From: Streptomyces sp. TP-A0356
GTDB taxonomy: Bacteria > Actinomycetota > Actinomycetes > Streptomycetales > Streptomycetaceae
Assembly: GCF_001417775.1 (NCBI RefSeq)
Contig: NZ_BBZJ01000021.1
Coordinates: forward strand, 124,001 to 188,000
Reading direction: 5' to 3'
DNA: 64,000 nt
Positions 48,984 through 61,759 of the stretch are shown one piece after another (the first letter of the stretch is position 1; each line of letters begins with the position of its first letter). The notes under the pieces are model-generated. The model worked only from the letters and a program-made list of their open reading frames with translations, was not told where the DNA came from and did no database searches. The position numbers and the translations under genes are program-made.

Positions 48984-49318
48984 GCCGCGGGACTCGGACG
49001 GGTCCTGTGGGTCCGCCCTGGGTCCGCGGTTCTCGCGGACCGACCCCGGATTTGCTTGGCGGCGATCCGTTCCCGTACTCTCCTACAGAAGCCAAAGACC
49101 GCTGGTCGTTGCCGTGTGCTCGGATGAGGGCGCGGCGGCCGAAGGATCCGCTGAACTGCGGACGACCCGCGCAGGTGACAGTGGAAGAGCTCCCGGAGTA
49201 CGTGCGTCTGCCGCGTGTGCGACCGGTCGAGTCCGCCCCGTGCGCCTGCGCCGGGGCGTTTCGTTTTGCCCAGCCCCTTCCGAGCGGTCCTCATCACCCG
49301 GAAGGAGGCCGACGCTCT
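48984..49318 (+). ncRNA. rplJ leader (probable L10 leader)
   Basis: The 335 bases before rplJ contain no gene. They include several GC-rich hairpins. The last one is CGCCCCG (49234-49240) with CGGGGCG (49252-49258), followed by TTTCGTTTTG, which looks like an attenuator. Such a leader before rplJL is the usual place where L10-(L12)4 binds and represses its own operon. I have not folded it computationally, so the assignment is by position and by the terminal hairpin. Confidence 0.55.
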
Positions 49319-49849
49319 ATGGCAAGGCCCGACAAGGCTGCCGCGGTAGCCGAGCTCGCGGAGCAGTTCCGCAGCTCGAACGCCGCCGTGCTGACCGAGT
49401 ACCGGGGTCTCACCGTGGCGCAGCTCAAGACGCTGCGTCGTTCGCTCGGTGAGAACGCCCAGTACGCCGTGGTGAAGAACACGCTGACCAAGATTGCGGC
49501 CAACGAGGCCGGGATCTCGACGCTCGACGACCTGTTCAACGGTCCGACAGCGGTTGCCTTCGTCACCGGTGACCCGGTGGAGTCGGCGAAGGGTCTTCGT
49601 GACTTCGCCAAGGAGAACCCGAACCTCGTCATCAAGGGCGGTGTCCTTGACGGCAAGGCGCTGTCCGCCGACGAGATCAAGAAGCTTGCGGACCTCGAGT
49701 CCCGCGAGGTTCTGCTCGCCAAGCTGGCGGGTGCCATGAAGGGCAAGCAGTCCCAGGCTGCCGCGCTCTTCCAGGCGCTCCCGTCGAAGCTCGTCCGCAC
49801 CGTGGACGCTCTTCGCGCCAAGCAGGCCGAGCAGGGCGGTGCCGAGTAA
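49319..49849 (+). CDS. rplJ: 50S ribosomal protein L10
   Basis: The 176-residue protein starts at the ATG at 49319, with GAAGGAGG eleven bases upstream. It reads MARPDKAAAVAELAEQFRSS, then the typical VLTEYRGLTVAQLKTLRRSL and YAVVKNTLTKIAANEAGI. The C-terminal helix (about residues 135-170) is the docking site for L7/L12 dimers. It is followed 111 bp later by rplL. Confidence 0.98.
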   Translation: MARPDKAAAVAELAEQFRSSNAAVLTEYRGLTVAQLKTLRRSLGENAQYAVVKNTLTKIAANEAGISTLDDLFNGPTAVAFVTGDPVESAKGLRDFAKENPNLVIKGGVLDGKALSADEIKKLADLESREVLLAKLAGAMKGKQSQAAALFQALPSKLVRTVDALRAKQAEQGGAE

Positions 49850-49960
49850 TTCGGCTCCCGAAATGACCGCCGCCTGACGCGACGGTCGTAGCGGGCCGAA
49901 CGTACGCCCGCCAGACATGTACATCCGGCACCAGCCGAATTAGTGGAAGGATCGCCCATC

Positions 49961-50347
49961 ATGGCGAAGCTCAGCCAGGAAGACCTGCTCGCGCAGTTCG
50001 AGGAGATGACCCTCATCGAGCTCTCCGAGTTCGTGAAGGCCTTCGAGGAGAAGTTCGACGTCACCGCCGCCGCCCCGGTCGCGGTTGCCGCCGCCGGCGC
50101 CCCGGGTGCCCCGGCCGCCGAGGCCGAGGAGGAGAAGGACGAGTTCGACGTCATCCTCACCGGCGCCGGCGACAAGAAGATCCAGGTCATCAAGGTCGTG
50201 CGTGAGCTGACCTCCCTCGGCCTGAAGGAGGCCAAGGACCTCGTGGACGGCGCCCCGAAGCCCGTCCTGGAGAAGGTCGCCAAGGACGCCGCCGAGAAGG
50301 CCGCCGAGTCCCTCAAGGGCGCCGGCGCCTCCGTCGAGGTCAAGTAA
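49961..50347 (+). CDS. rplL: 50S ribosomal protein L7/L12
   Basis: The 128-residue protein starts at the ATG at 49961 with GGAAGGAT upstream. The N-terminal dimerisation region is MAKLSQEDLLAQFEEMTLIE. An Ala/Pro/Gly hinge (about residues 36-54) follows. The C-terminal factor-binding domain contains IKVVRELTSLGLKEAKDLVD and ends KGAGASVEVK. It forms the flexible stalk that recruits translation factors. Confidence 0.98.
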   Translation: MAKLSQEDLLAQFEEMTLIELSEFVKAFEEKFDVTAAAPVAVAAAGAPGAPAAEAEEEKDEFDVILTGAGDKKIQVIKVVRELTSLGLKEAKDLVDGAPKPVLEKVAKDAAEKAAESLKGAGASVEVK

Positions 50348-50393
50348 CACCTCCTCGGGTCCGCACGGACCCACGGGTCCGACAGGGCTCATC

Positions 50394-50424
50394 GGGCCGT
50401 ACGGGGCATCGCTCCGTACGGCCC
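50394..50424 (+). terminator. Terminator 1 after rplL
   Basis: GGGCCGTACGG (50394-50404) pairs with CCGTACGGCCC (50414-50424) around a nine-base loop. It lies 46 bases after rplL. Confidence 0.8.
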
Positions 50425-50519
50425 GCTCGCGACCGCCGGTCGCGGCTCACTCGAACGCCGTAACGGCTTCCTCGGGCTGCCGGCCACGGCTCACTCGTGG
50501 GGCTGTAACGCGAACGCAC

Positions 50520-50554
50520 CGAAGAGCGATCATCCATCCGGGTGGTCGCTCTTC
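50520..50554 (+). terminator. Terminator 2 after rplL
   Basis: CGAAGAGCGATCA (50520-50532) pairs with TGGTCGCTCTTCG (50542-50554) with one T-G pair, followed by TCGTTCC. It is the second of two stops before rpoB. Confidence 0.85.
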
Positions 50555-50862
50555 GTCGTTCCGGAGGGTTCGGTGGCGGCTGCCTTGCGCCTGTCGCCGC
50601 GGGGAGTATGGTGATCTTCGTCGTGCCTCCGAGGGCCCCGGTGACAGGGTGCAAGTGACGATGGCAGCACCCGGTTCGGGCAAGGGGGGCCTTGACGAAC
50701 TGCACGCAGCGCGCAATTCTCAGGACGCGTCGTCACAACGATCCGGATCCGAGGCATGGATCGACGACGAAGAGGGCAGTATCGATGTGCATCGAGGGCG
50801 TGGCTTGCCGCAGGTGTTGAGGGACAACGAGGGACTCCGTCGTGAGCCTGCAAACCCGCACT

Positions 50863-50891
50863 GGACATCAGTGTGCCAAGTGGCTACACTG
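50863..50891 (+). promoter_or_regulatory. rpoB promoter
   Basis: TGGACA (50863-50868) and TACACT (50886-50891) are 17 bp apart, close to the vegetative consensus. The start would be near 50898, giving a leader of about 150 bases before the rpoB TTG. Confidence 0.6.
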
Positions 50892-51051
50892 ACCCTTTGC
50901 GCTGCCTGTTAGCTGTTCCTGCCCGTCACCAGGAGCATGCCCCTCGCCGGAGCACGACGATCAAGAGTCTCTGATCTGGGACTTTCCATCTCTGTGCCCG
51001 GTGAGGACCGGTACGCGCGTAGTGAGTCCGAGCCCTCGGAAGGACCCCCTC

Positions 51052-54000
51052 TTGGCCGCCTCGCGCACTGCCTCGACCGCGAATACGAACAACGGCGCCA
51101 GCACCGCCCCGCTGCGCATCTCCTTTGCAAAGATCAAGGAGCCCCTCGAGGTTCCGAACCTTCTCGCGCTGCAAACCGAGAGCTTCGACTGGCTGCTCGG
51201 CAATGACGCGTGGAAGGCTCGCGTCGAGGAGGCTCTGGAGAACGGTCAGGACGTCCCCACCAAGTCCGGCCTCGAAGAGATCTTCGAGGAGATCTCCCCG
51301 ATCGAGGACTTCTCCGGGTCGATGTCGCTGACCTTCCGCGACCACCGCTTCGAGCCGCCGAAGAACTCGATCGACGAGTGCAAGGAGCGCGACTTCACGT
51401 ACGCGGCTCCGCTCTTCGTCACGGCCGAGTTCACCAACAACGAGACCGGCGAGATCAAGTCCCAGACCGTCTTCATGGGCGACTTCCCGCTCATGACGAA
51501 CAAGGGCACTTTCGTCATCAACGGCACCGAGCGTGTCGTGGTGTCGCAGCTGGTCCGTTCCCCCGGCGTCTACTTCGACTCCAACATCGACAAGACGTCC
51601 GACAAGGACATCTTCTCCGCCAAGATCATCCCGTCCCGGGGTGCCTGGCTGGAGATGGAGATCGACAAGCGCGACATGGTCGGTGTCCGCATCGACCGCA
51701 AGCGCAAGCAGTCGGTGACCGTCCTCCTGAAGGCGCTCGGCTGGACCACCGAGCAGATCCTCGAGGAGTTCGGCGACTACGAGTCCATGCGCGCCACCCT
51801 GGAGAAGGACCACACCCAGGGCCAGGACGACGCGCTGCTCGACATCTACCGCAAGCTGCGCCCGGGCGAGCCCCCGACGCGTGAGGCCGCGCAGACGCTG
51901 CTGGAGAACCTCTACTTCAACCCGAAGCGCTACGACCTCGCGAAGGTCGGCCGCTACAAGGTCAACAAGAAGCTGGGTACGGAGACCCCGCTGGACGCGG
52001 GCATCCTGACCGTCGAGGACATCATCGCGACGATCAAGTACCTGGTGAAGCTGCACGCGGGCGAGACCGAGACGGTCGGTGACAACGGCCAGAAGGTCGT
52101 CGTCGAGACCGACGACATCGACCACTTCGGCAACCGCCGTCTGCGCAGCGTCGGCGAGCTCATCCAGAACCAGGTCCGCACGGGTCTGGCCCGTATGGAG
52201 CGCGTCGTGCGCGAGCGCATGACCACCCAGGACGTCGAGGCGATCACGCCGCAGACCCTGATCAACATCCGGCCGGTCGTCGCCTCCATCAAGGAGTTCT
52301 TCGGCACCAGCCAGCTGTCCCAGTTCATGGACCAGAACAACCCGCTGTCCGGTCTGACGCACAAGCGGCGTCTCTCCGCGCTCGGCCCGGGTGGTCTCTC
52401 CCGTGAGCGGGCCGGCTTCGAGGTCCGTGACGTGCACCCCTCGCACTACGGCCGCATGTGCCCGATCGAGACGCCCGAAGGCCCGAACATCGGTCTGATC
52501 GGCTCGCTCGCCACCTACGGCCGAGTAAACGCGTTCGGTTTCGTGGAGACCCCGTACCGCAGGGTCGACGAGAACGGTGTCGTCTCCGAAGAGGTCCACT
52601 ACCTCACGGCCGACGAAGAGGACCGGTTCGTCATCGCCCAGGCCAACGCGCCGCTGACCGAGGACCTCCGGTTCGCCGAGGGCCGCGTCCTGGTCCGCCG
52701 CCGTGGCGGTGAGGTCGACTACGTCGCCCCCGAGGACGTCGACTACATGGACGTCTCGCCGCGCCAGATGGTGTCGGTCGCGACCGCCATGATCCCGTTC
52801 CTGGAGCACGACGACGCCAACCGTGCCCTCATGGGCGCGAACATGATGCGCCAGGCCGTTCCGCTGATCCAGTCGGAGTCCCCGCTCGTCGGCACCGGCA
52901 TGGAGTACCGCTCCGCGGTCGACGCCGGCGACGTCGTCAAGGCCGAGAAGGCCGGTGTGGTCCAGGAGGTCTCCGCGGACTACATCACCACCGCCAACGA
53001 CGACGGCACGTACATCACGTACCGCCTGGCCAAGTTCGCCCGCTCCAACCAGGGCACCTCGGTCAACCAGAAGGTCGTCGTCAACGAGGGTGACCGCGTC
53101 ATCGAGGGCCAGGTCCTCGCCGACGGCCCGGCCACCCAGAACGGCGAGATGGCGCTCGGCAAGAACCTGCTCGTGGCGTTCATGCCGTGGGAGGGTCACA
53201 ACTACGAGGACGCGATCATCCTGTCGCAGCGCCTCGTGCAGGACGACGTCCTCTCCTCGATCCACATCGAGGAGCACGAGGTCGACGCCCGTGACACCAA
53301 GCTCGGCCCCGAGGAGATCACCCGGGACATCCCGAACGTCTCCGAGGAGGTCCTCGCCGACCTCGACGAGCGCGGCATCATCCGCATCGGTGCCGAGGTC
53401 ATCGCCGGTGACATCCTCGTCGGCAAGGTCACCCCGAAGGGTGAGACCGAGCTGACGCCCGAGGAGCGTCTGCTGCGCGCGATCTTCGGTGAGAAGGCCC
53501 GTGAGGTCCGTGACACCTCGCTGAAGGTGCCGCACGGTGAGACCGGCAAGGTCATCGGCGTGCGCGTCTTCGACCGCGAGGAGGGCGACGAGCTGCCGCC
53601 GGGCGTGAACCAGCTGGTCCGCGTCTACGTGGCGCAGAAGCGCAAGATCACCGACGGTGACAAGCTCGCCGGCCGCCACGGCAACAAGGGTGTCATCTCC
53701 AAGATCCTGCCGATCGAGGACATGCCGTTCCTGGAGGACGGCACCCCGGTCGACATCATCCTCAACCCGCTGGGTGTGCCGTCCCGAATGAACCCGGGAC
53801 AGGTCCTGGAGATCCACCTCGGCTGGCTCGCCAGCCGCGGCTGGGACGTCTCCGGCCTCGCGGACGAGTGGGCGCAGCGCCTGCAGGTCATCGGCGCCGA
53901 CCAGGTCGCCCCGGGCACCAACGTCGCCACCCCGGTGTTCGACGGTGCGCGCGAGGACGAGCTGGCGGGTCTGCTGCAGCACACCATCCCGAACCGTGAC

Positions 54001-54540
54001 GGCGAGCGCATGGTGCTCCCGTCCGGCAAGGCGCGGCTGTTCGACGGCCGCAGTGGTGAGCCGTTCCCGGACCCGATCTCGGTCGGCTACATGTACATCC
54101 TGAAGCTGCACCACCTGGTCGACGACAAGCTGCACGCCCGCTCGACCGGCCCGTACTCGATGATCACCCAGCAGCCGCTGGGTGGTAAGGCCCAGTTCGG
54201 TGGCCAGCGCTTCGGCGAGATGGAGGTGTGGGCCCTGGAGGCCTACGGCGCCGCGTACGCCCTCCAGGAGCTGCTGACCATCAAGTCCGACGACGTCACC
54301 GGCCGCGTGAAGGTCTACGAGGCCATCGTCAAGGGCGAGAACATCCCCGAACCCGGCATCCCCGAGTCCTTCAAGGTGCTCATCAAGGAGATGCAGTCCC
54401 TGTGCCTGAACGTGGAGGTGCTGTCCAGCGACGGTATGTCCATCGAAATGCGTGACACCGACGAGGACGTCTTCCGCGCTGCGGAGGAGCTCGGCATCGA
54501 CCTGTCCCGGCGCGAGCCGAGCAGCGTCGAAGAGGTCTGA
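51052..54540 (+). CDS. rpoB: RNA polymerase beta subunit
   Basis: The 1162-residue protein starts at a TTG at 51052, with GGAAGGA upstream. The start is supported by residue numbering: the rifampicin region then runs GTSQLSQFMDQNNPLSGLTH at about 418-437, with Gln424, Asp427, His437 and Ser442 all wild type, the numbering used for Streptomyces. An upstream in-frame GTG at 51001 gives no homologous extension. The C-terminal KAQFGGQRFGEMEVWALEAY and the end IDLSRREPSSVEEV are typical. With beta' it forms the catalytic cleft. It is followed by rpoC after 93 bp. Confidence 0.98.
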   Translation: MAASRTASTANTNNGASTAPLRISFAKIKEPLEVPNLLALQTESFDWLLGNDAWKARVEEALENGQDVPTKSGLEEIFEEISPIEDFSGSMSLTFRDHRFEPPKNSIDECKERDFTYAAPLFVTAEFTNNETGEIKSQTVFMGDFPLMTNKGTFVINGTERVVVSQLVRSPGVYFDSNIDKTSDKDIFSAKIIPSRGAWLEMEIDKRDMVGVRIDRKRKQSVTVLLKALGWTTEQILEEFGDYESMRATLEKDHTQGQDDALLDIYRKLRPGEPPTREAAQTLLENLYFNPKRYDLAKVGRYKVNKKLGTETPLDAGILTVEDIIATIKYLVKLHAGETETVGDNGQKVVVETDDIDHFGNRRLRSVGELIQNQVRTGLARMERVVRERMTTQDVEAITPQTLINIRPVVASIKEFFGTSQLSQFMDQNNPLSGLTHKRRLSALGPGGLSRERAGFEVRDVHPSHYGRMCPIETPEGPNIGLIGSLATYGRVNAFGFVETPYRRVDENGVVSEEVHYLTADEEDRFVIAQANAPLTEDLRFAEGRVLVRRRGGEVDYVAPEDVDYMDVSPRQMVSVATAMIPFLEHDDANRALMGANMMRQAVPLIQSESPLVGTGMEYRSAVDAGDVVKAEKAGVVQEVSADYITTANDDGTYITYRLAKFARSNQGTSVNQKVVVNEGDRVIEGQVLADGPATQNGEMALGKNLLVAFMPWEGHNYEDAIILSQRLVQDDVLSSIHIEEHEVDARDTKLGPEEITRDIPNVSEEVLADLDERGIIRIGAEVIAGDILVGKVTPKGETELTPEERLLRAIFGEKAREVRDTSLKVPHGETGKVIGVRVFDREEGDELPPGVNQLVRVYVAQKRKITDGDKLAGRHGNKGVISKILPIEDMPFLEDGTPVDIILNPLGVPSRMNPGQVLEIHLGWLASRGWDVSGLADEWAQRLQVIGADQVAPGTNVATPVFDGAREDELAGLLQHTIPNRDGERMVLPSGKARLFDGRSGEPFPDPISVGYMYILKLHHLVDDKLHARSTGPYSMITQQPLGGKAQFGGQRFGEMEVWALEAYGAAYALQELLTIKSDDVTGRVKVYEAIVKGENIPEPGIPESFKVLIKEMQSLCLNVEVLSSDGMSIEMRDTDEDVFRAAEELGIDLSRREPSSVEEV

Positions 54541-54633
54541 CGGGAGTCCGGCGGGCCTGATCCCCAGGCCCGCCGACCCCCAGGCCCCCGTACAGACCGA
54601 AAGACTTACGACCCTGAGAGGGATTGACGCATA

Positions 54634-58533
<3,900 letters not shown>

Positions 58534-58548
58534 GCGAGCAGCCTGAAC

Positions 58549-58586
58549 CGAAGGGCGGCCACCCCGCAGGGGGTGGCCGCCCTTCG
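58549..58586 (+). terminator. Terminator of rpoBC
   Basis: A perfect 17-bp stem has left arm CGAAGGGCGGCCACCCC (58549-58565), loop GCAG, and right arm at 58570-58586. It begins 15 bases after rpoC. Confidence 0.95.
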
Positions 58587-58667
58587 GCGTTCGTCCGCTC
58601 CCTCGTTTTCACCTCCTGCCCTCCTCACAACGGCTAATATGGCCAAATCAGGCCGCAGGAAGCGCAT

Positions 58668-59234
58668 ATGACCGTATCCGGGCCTGTCGGGTACAGGGCG
58701 AGTACCGGCGGGGGGCACCGGATGGGGACCGGACAGCGGCTGCGCACCTGTCCCTGTGGGGTGAAGGCCGCCACCGCCGGGCAGTTGGTGTGCCGGGGCT
58801 GCCTGACACCCCTCGCTCTCACCGTCCGCCCTGCGGCATCCTCCGCCAAGTCGCCCAGTCGCAAGGCCGAGGCCGGCTGCGCCCCGGCGGGCCTGACGGT
58901 ACGTGATCCCGTACGGTCCCCCGCGCCCCCGGGCCTGCGGCTGGAGTTCCCCTCGGGGGCGATCGTCGTACCGGCCGGGCAGACCGTCGCCCTGGGACGG
59001 GAATGTCCTGACGCCGAGATCCTGGAGCGGTTCGGCAACCTCTCCCGTCGGCACGCCACCGTCTGCGTCGACCCGGACGGCACCGGCTGGATACAGGACG
59101 AGCATTCCATGAACGGCACCTTCCTCGACGGACGCCGGCTCAGCCCGGGCGCCCGGGCGCGGCTCAAGCCGGGCGACTCCCTGCGGTTCGCCGCCGATGT
59201 TCCCGTCCGGGTGCTCCGGAGCGTCCGCCGGTGA
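58668..59234 (+). CDS. FHA-domain protein with zinc-ribbon-like start
   Basis: The 188-residue protein starts at the ATG at 58668 with AGGAAGC six bases upstream. Cys28, Cys30, Cys42 and Cys45 (TCPCG and VCRGC) form a zinc-ribbon-like knuckle. A linker rich in Ala and Lys follows. Residues 88-188 are an FHA domain: Gly110-Arg111, Ser126-Arg-Arg-His129 and Asn149-Gly-Thr are the canonical phosphothreonine-binding residues. It should read phosphorylation by a Ser/Thr kinase. The next gene, overlapping by GTGA, encodes such a kinase. Confidence 0.88.
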   Translation: MTVSGPVGYRASTGGGHRMGTGQRLRTCPCGVKAATAGQLVCRGCLTPLALTVRPAASSAKSPSRKAEAGCAPAGLTVRDPVRSPAPPGLRLEFPSGAIVVPAGQTVALGRECPDAEILERFGNLSRRHATVCVDPDGTGWIQDEHSMNGTFLDGRRLSPGARARLKPGDSLRFAADVPVRVLRSVRR

Positions 59235-61759
59235 AGCGGACTCCGCCCGGAGCGGGCATGACGCTGCCGCAACCGCTGCACAGGTACGAACTCCTCGGCC
59301 CGCTCCCGGGGCAGGGCGCCGAGGCGGATGTCTACCGGGTGCGCGACTCCGCGGGACGAGAGCGGGTGGTGAAGCTCTACCGGTGGGGCTTCGGCGCCCA
59401 ACGCGAGGTGTGGCGCAAGCTGCACCTGCTGAACCACAGCGCCCTGATGCCCATCCTCGACAAGGGCACCACGCCGGAAGGCCGCGACTACGAGGTCATG
59501 CCGTACCTGTCCGGAGGCACCGTCGCCGGGCTGCTCCGCGGGGGGCCGCTGCGCAGCACGGACGTCATAGGGCTCGTCAACCAGCTGGCCGGCGGGATCA
59601 ACGGGCTGCACGCGGCGGGTATCGTCCACCGCGACCTCAAGCCGGAGAACCTGCTGCTGGAAGCGGACCGCCGGCATGTGGTGATCGCCGACTTCGGTAT
59701 CAGCCGGGACCATTCCCGGGTGAACGGCACGGCCTCGATGACCCCGGGCTACGCCCCGCCGGAGGGCTACCGCGGAGTGGTCACGCCCGCCTGGGACTGG
59801 TGGTCCCTCGGCATGATCGTCCGTCAGCTCGTCACCGGGGCACCGCCGTTCGCCGGGATGACCTTCGAAGAGGTGCAGCGGTCGCTGCTGGAGCGGGATA
59901 TCGATCTGGGGCAGATGCCGGAGGGTCCGCTGCGCGCGTTGTGCCGAGGGCTGCTGACCCGTGATCCGGCCAAGCGGTGGGGCGCCCGGCAGGTGCTGAC
60001 CTGGCTGGACGGCCAGGGCCGCGGGTGGGGCGCGGCACCCGGCGCGCACCCGGGCGCGGCGGCGACGAGGGTCGATGCGAAGCAGCCTGCGGCACCCGCC
60101 GATGTGCGCAAGCCGACCGCCGGCAAGGAGAGTACGGCCAAGGCGGCGCCGGCCAAGGAGAGTTCGGCGAAGGCGGCCCCGGCCAAGGAGAGTTCGGCGA
60201 AGGCGGCCCCGGCCAAGGAGAGTACGGCCAAGGCGGCGCCGGCCAAGGAGAGTACGGCCAAGGCCGGGTCGGGCGGAGCGGCGAAGGCCCCGGCCAACGA
60301 GAGCGCGGCCAAGGCCGGGCCGGGTGGCGCGGCGAAGGCCCCGGCGAACAAGGCGTTCGCGTTCGCGGGAAAGGTGCACCGCACCGGGGGCGAGCTCGCC
60401 CAGACGCTGCGGGAGTGCGGAACCGACCCGCTCAGGAAGTTGTTCGGCGCGGCCGAGCCCGCGGAGACCCAGCGCCGTCGGTTGCGTGAACTCCGTGCCT
60501 GGATGGAGCAGTTACCACCTGCCCCTGGCCGCTTGGACATCGTCACGCTGTTCGCCCGGCTGGTCGGGAACGGACCGCCCGACCTCAAGGCCCTGTATCT
60601 GCTGCGGTGGCTCGACCCGTCGGGCGGCGCGGTCCACAGGGGCCGGGACATGAGCCTGCCCGTACTCGTCCAGGCATGCGCGGCCACGGTCAAGGGCGGC
60701 GACCCCGAGGCCGAAGCGCTGGTCGCCGACCTGGTCGACCAGAAGGTGCTGGCGGTGCTCGCGGGCTTCACCGCGCTGCGCCGCCTCAACGGCGTCCAGG
60801 AGGCCCACGCCGAACTGGTCAGGGAGTGGCGCGCGAGCATGGACCGCCGGCCGACCGTGCCGGCGGAGCTGCGCGATCCCAAGGCCCCGGCGGTACGGGC
60901 GGGGCTGCTCCTCGCCGTACTGCCGGGCCCGGAAGCGGCGAAGAGATGTGAGGAACTGGCGGCAGCGCACACTCTCCCGGCGGGTGCCGACGTGGAGTGG
61001 TTCAACGGGCTCATCAAGGACCTGGGCGGCAAGGGGAGCCCGGGCGAGCGGGTGGTACGGGCCGTGTGCACCAGGTCCGCGGTGCGCGAAGTGCGCCAGC
61101 GCGAGGCCAGGAAGCGCGCGAAGGAACAGACGGCCCTCAAACAGAAGCCGGCACAGCCCCCCGGCAAGACCGGCACGACGGTCAGGATGCCTTCGGTGGG
61201 CAAGCCCTCGGCAATGCCCTCGGTGGGCAAGCGCCCGGTGCCGAAGAGCTCCCCGCAGCGGCGCGAGGCCCTCGGCCGCGCCGCCGAATGGACCCTGCTG
61301 TGGGGTGTGCTGTGGTCGGCCCTCGCCTGGCTCGGCTGGGGCTGGCTCGACATGCACATCAGCGCCCTGCTGACCCTGCAGATCCTCGGCTTGATGATCG
61401 TCCCGCTGTGCCTGCGGCTGCGTACGGCCGCTCGGCTGGAGACCGCGTACAGGCCACCGCTGTCCCGGCCCCTGCGCTGGCTCCACGAGCCGCGGAAGAC
61501 CCCCTGGCGTCCGTGGAAGCGCCTGCGGTTCGCCGTCGCCTTCGTCGCGTTGTCCGGCGCGTTGATCAGGGGTGCGGCGTTCTACGGAGCGGCCAAGGGG
61601 ACACAGGACCCCTTCGTCCTCGCCGACGCGGTGCTCTGGACCGCGGCGCTGGTCCGGCTCTTCGGCAGGGACCGTAAGCATCTGCGGCCGTGGGACTTCC
61701 GTCAGTCGACGTGGCGTCCACAGCCGCGTCCAAGGCGGCGGGCCGGCGGCAGGGCCTAG
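59231..61759 (+). CDS. Ser/Thr protein kinase with repeat linker and membrane tail
   Basis: The protein has 842 residues from the GTG at 59231 (GTGA with the FHA gene); an ATG at 59258 with CGGAGCGG upstream is an equally good start. The kinase domain covers about 18-265: glycine loop LPGQGAEADVY, Lys48 in VVKLY, HRDLKPEN at 133-140, DFG at 154-156 and PGYAPPE at 172-178. Residues about 297-346 are five copies of a ten-residue unit (KESTAKAAPA type). A helical region with Glu/Arg-rich stretches follows. At least two or three hydrophobic segments near residues 695-740 and 765-810 suggest membrane anchoring at the C-terminus. Substrate unknown. Confidence 0.92.
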   Translation: MKRTPPGAGMTLPQPLHRYELLGPLPGQGAEADVYRVRDSAGRERVVKLYRWGFGAQREVWRKLHLLNHSALMPILDKGTTPEGRDYEVMPYLSGGTVAGLLRGGPLRSTDVIGLVNQLAGGINGLHAAGIVHRDLKPENLLLEADRRHVVIADFGISRDHSRVNGTASMTPGYAPPEGYRGVVTPAWDWWSLGMIVRQLVTGAPPFAGMTFEEVQRSLLERDIDLGQMPEGPLRALCRGLLTRDPAKRWGARQVLTWLDGQGRGWGAAPGAHPGAAATRVDAKQPAAPADVRKPTAGKESTAKAAPAKESSAKAAPAKESSAKAAPAKESTAKAAPAKESTAKAGSGGAAKAPANESAAKAGPGGAAKAPANKAFAFAGKVHRTGGELAQTLRECGTDPLRKLFGAAEPAETQRRRLRELRAWMEQLPPAPGRLDIVTLFARLVGNGPPDLKALYLLRWLDPSGGAVHRGRDMSLPVLVQACAATVKGGDPEAEALVADLVDQKVLAVLAGFTALRRLNGVQEAHAELVREWRASMDRRPTVPAELRDPKAPAVRAGLLLAVLPGPEAAKRCEELAAAHTLPAGADVEWFNGLIKDLGGKGSPGERVVRAVCTRSAVREVRQREARKRAKEQTALKQKPAQPPGKTGTTVRMPSVGKPSAMPSVGKRPVPKSSPQRREALGRAAEWTLLWGVLWSALAWLGWGWLDMHISALLTLQILGLMIVPLCLRLRTAARLETAYRPPLSRPLRWLHEPRKTPWRPWKRLRFAVAFVALSGALIRGAAFYGAAKGTQDPFVLADAVLWTAALVRLFGRDRKHLRPWDFRQSTWRPQPRPRRRAGGRA
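60122..60271 (+). repeat. 30-bp tandem repeat in the kinase linker
   Basis: Five consecutive 30-bp units begin at 60122, 60152, 60182, 60212 and 60242. The opening is GCCAAGGAGAGTACGGCC, with alternate units having TTCGGCG in place of TACGGCC. Each encodes ten residues of the type AKESTAKAAP. Units 2 and 3 are almost identical, showing recent duplication. Confidence 0.92.

Larger units (their letters stand above)
50348..51051 (+). other. rplL-rpoB spacer
   Basis: These 704 bases hold no gene I can support; a short frame at 50649-50912 lacks a ribosome site and family likeness. They contain two terminators, possible early promoter bases (TTGACG at 50692) and the better rpoB promoter at 50863-50891. 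The repeat CGGCTCACTCG occurs twice near 50444 and 50487. The spacer is unusually long, so rpoBC is transcribed mainly from its own promoter. Confidence 0.6.

Noticed and set aside
50649..50912. Small ORF in the rplL-rpoB spacer
   Set aside because: It overlaps the rpoB promoter and shows no conserved motif.
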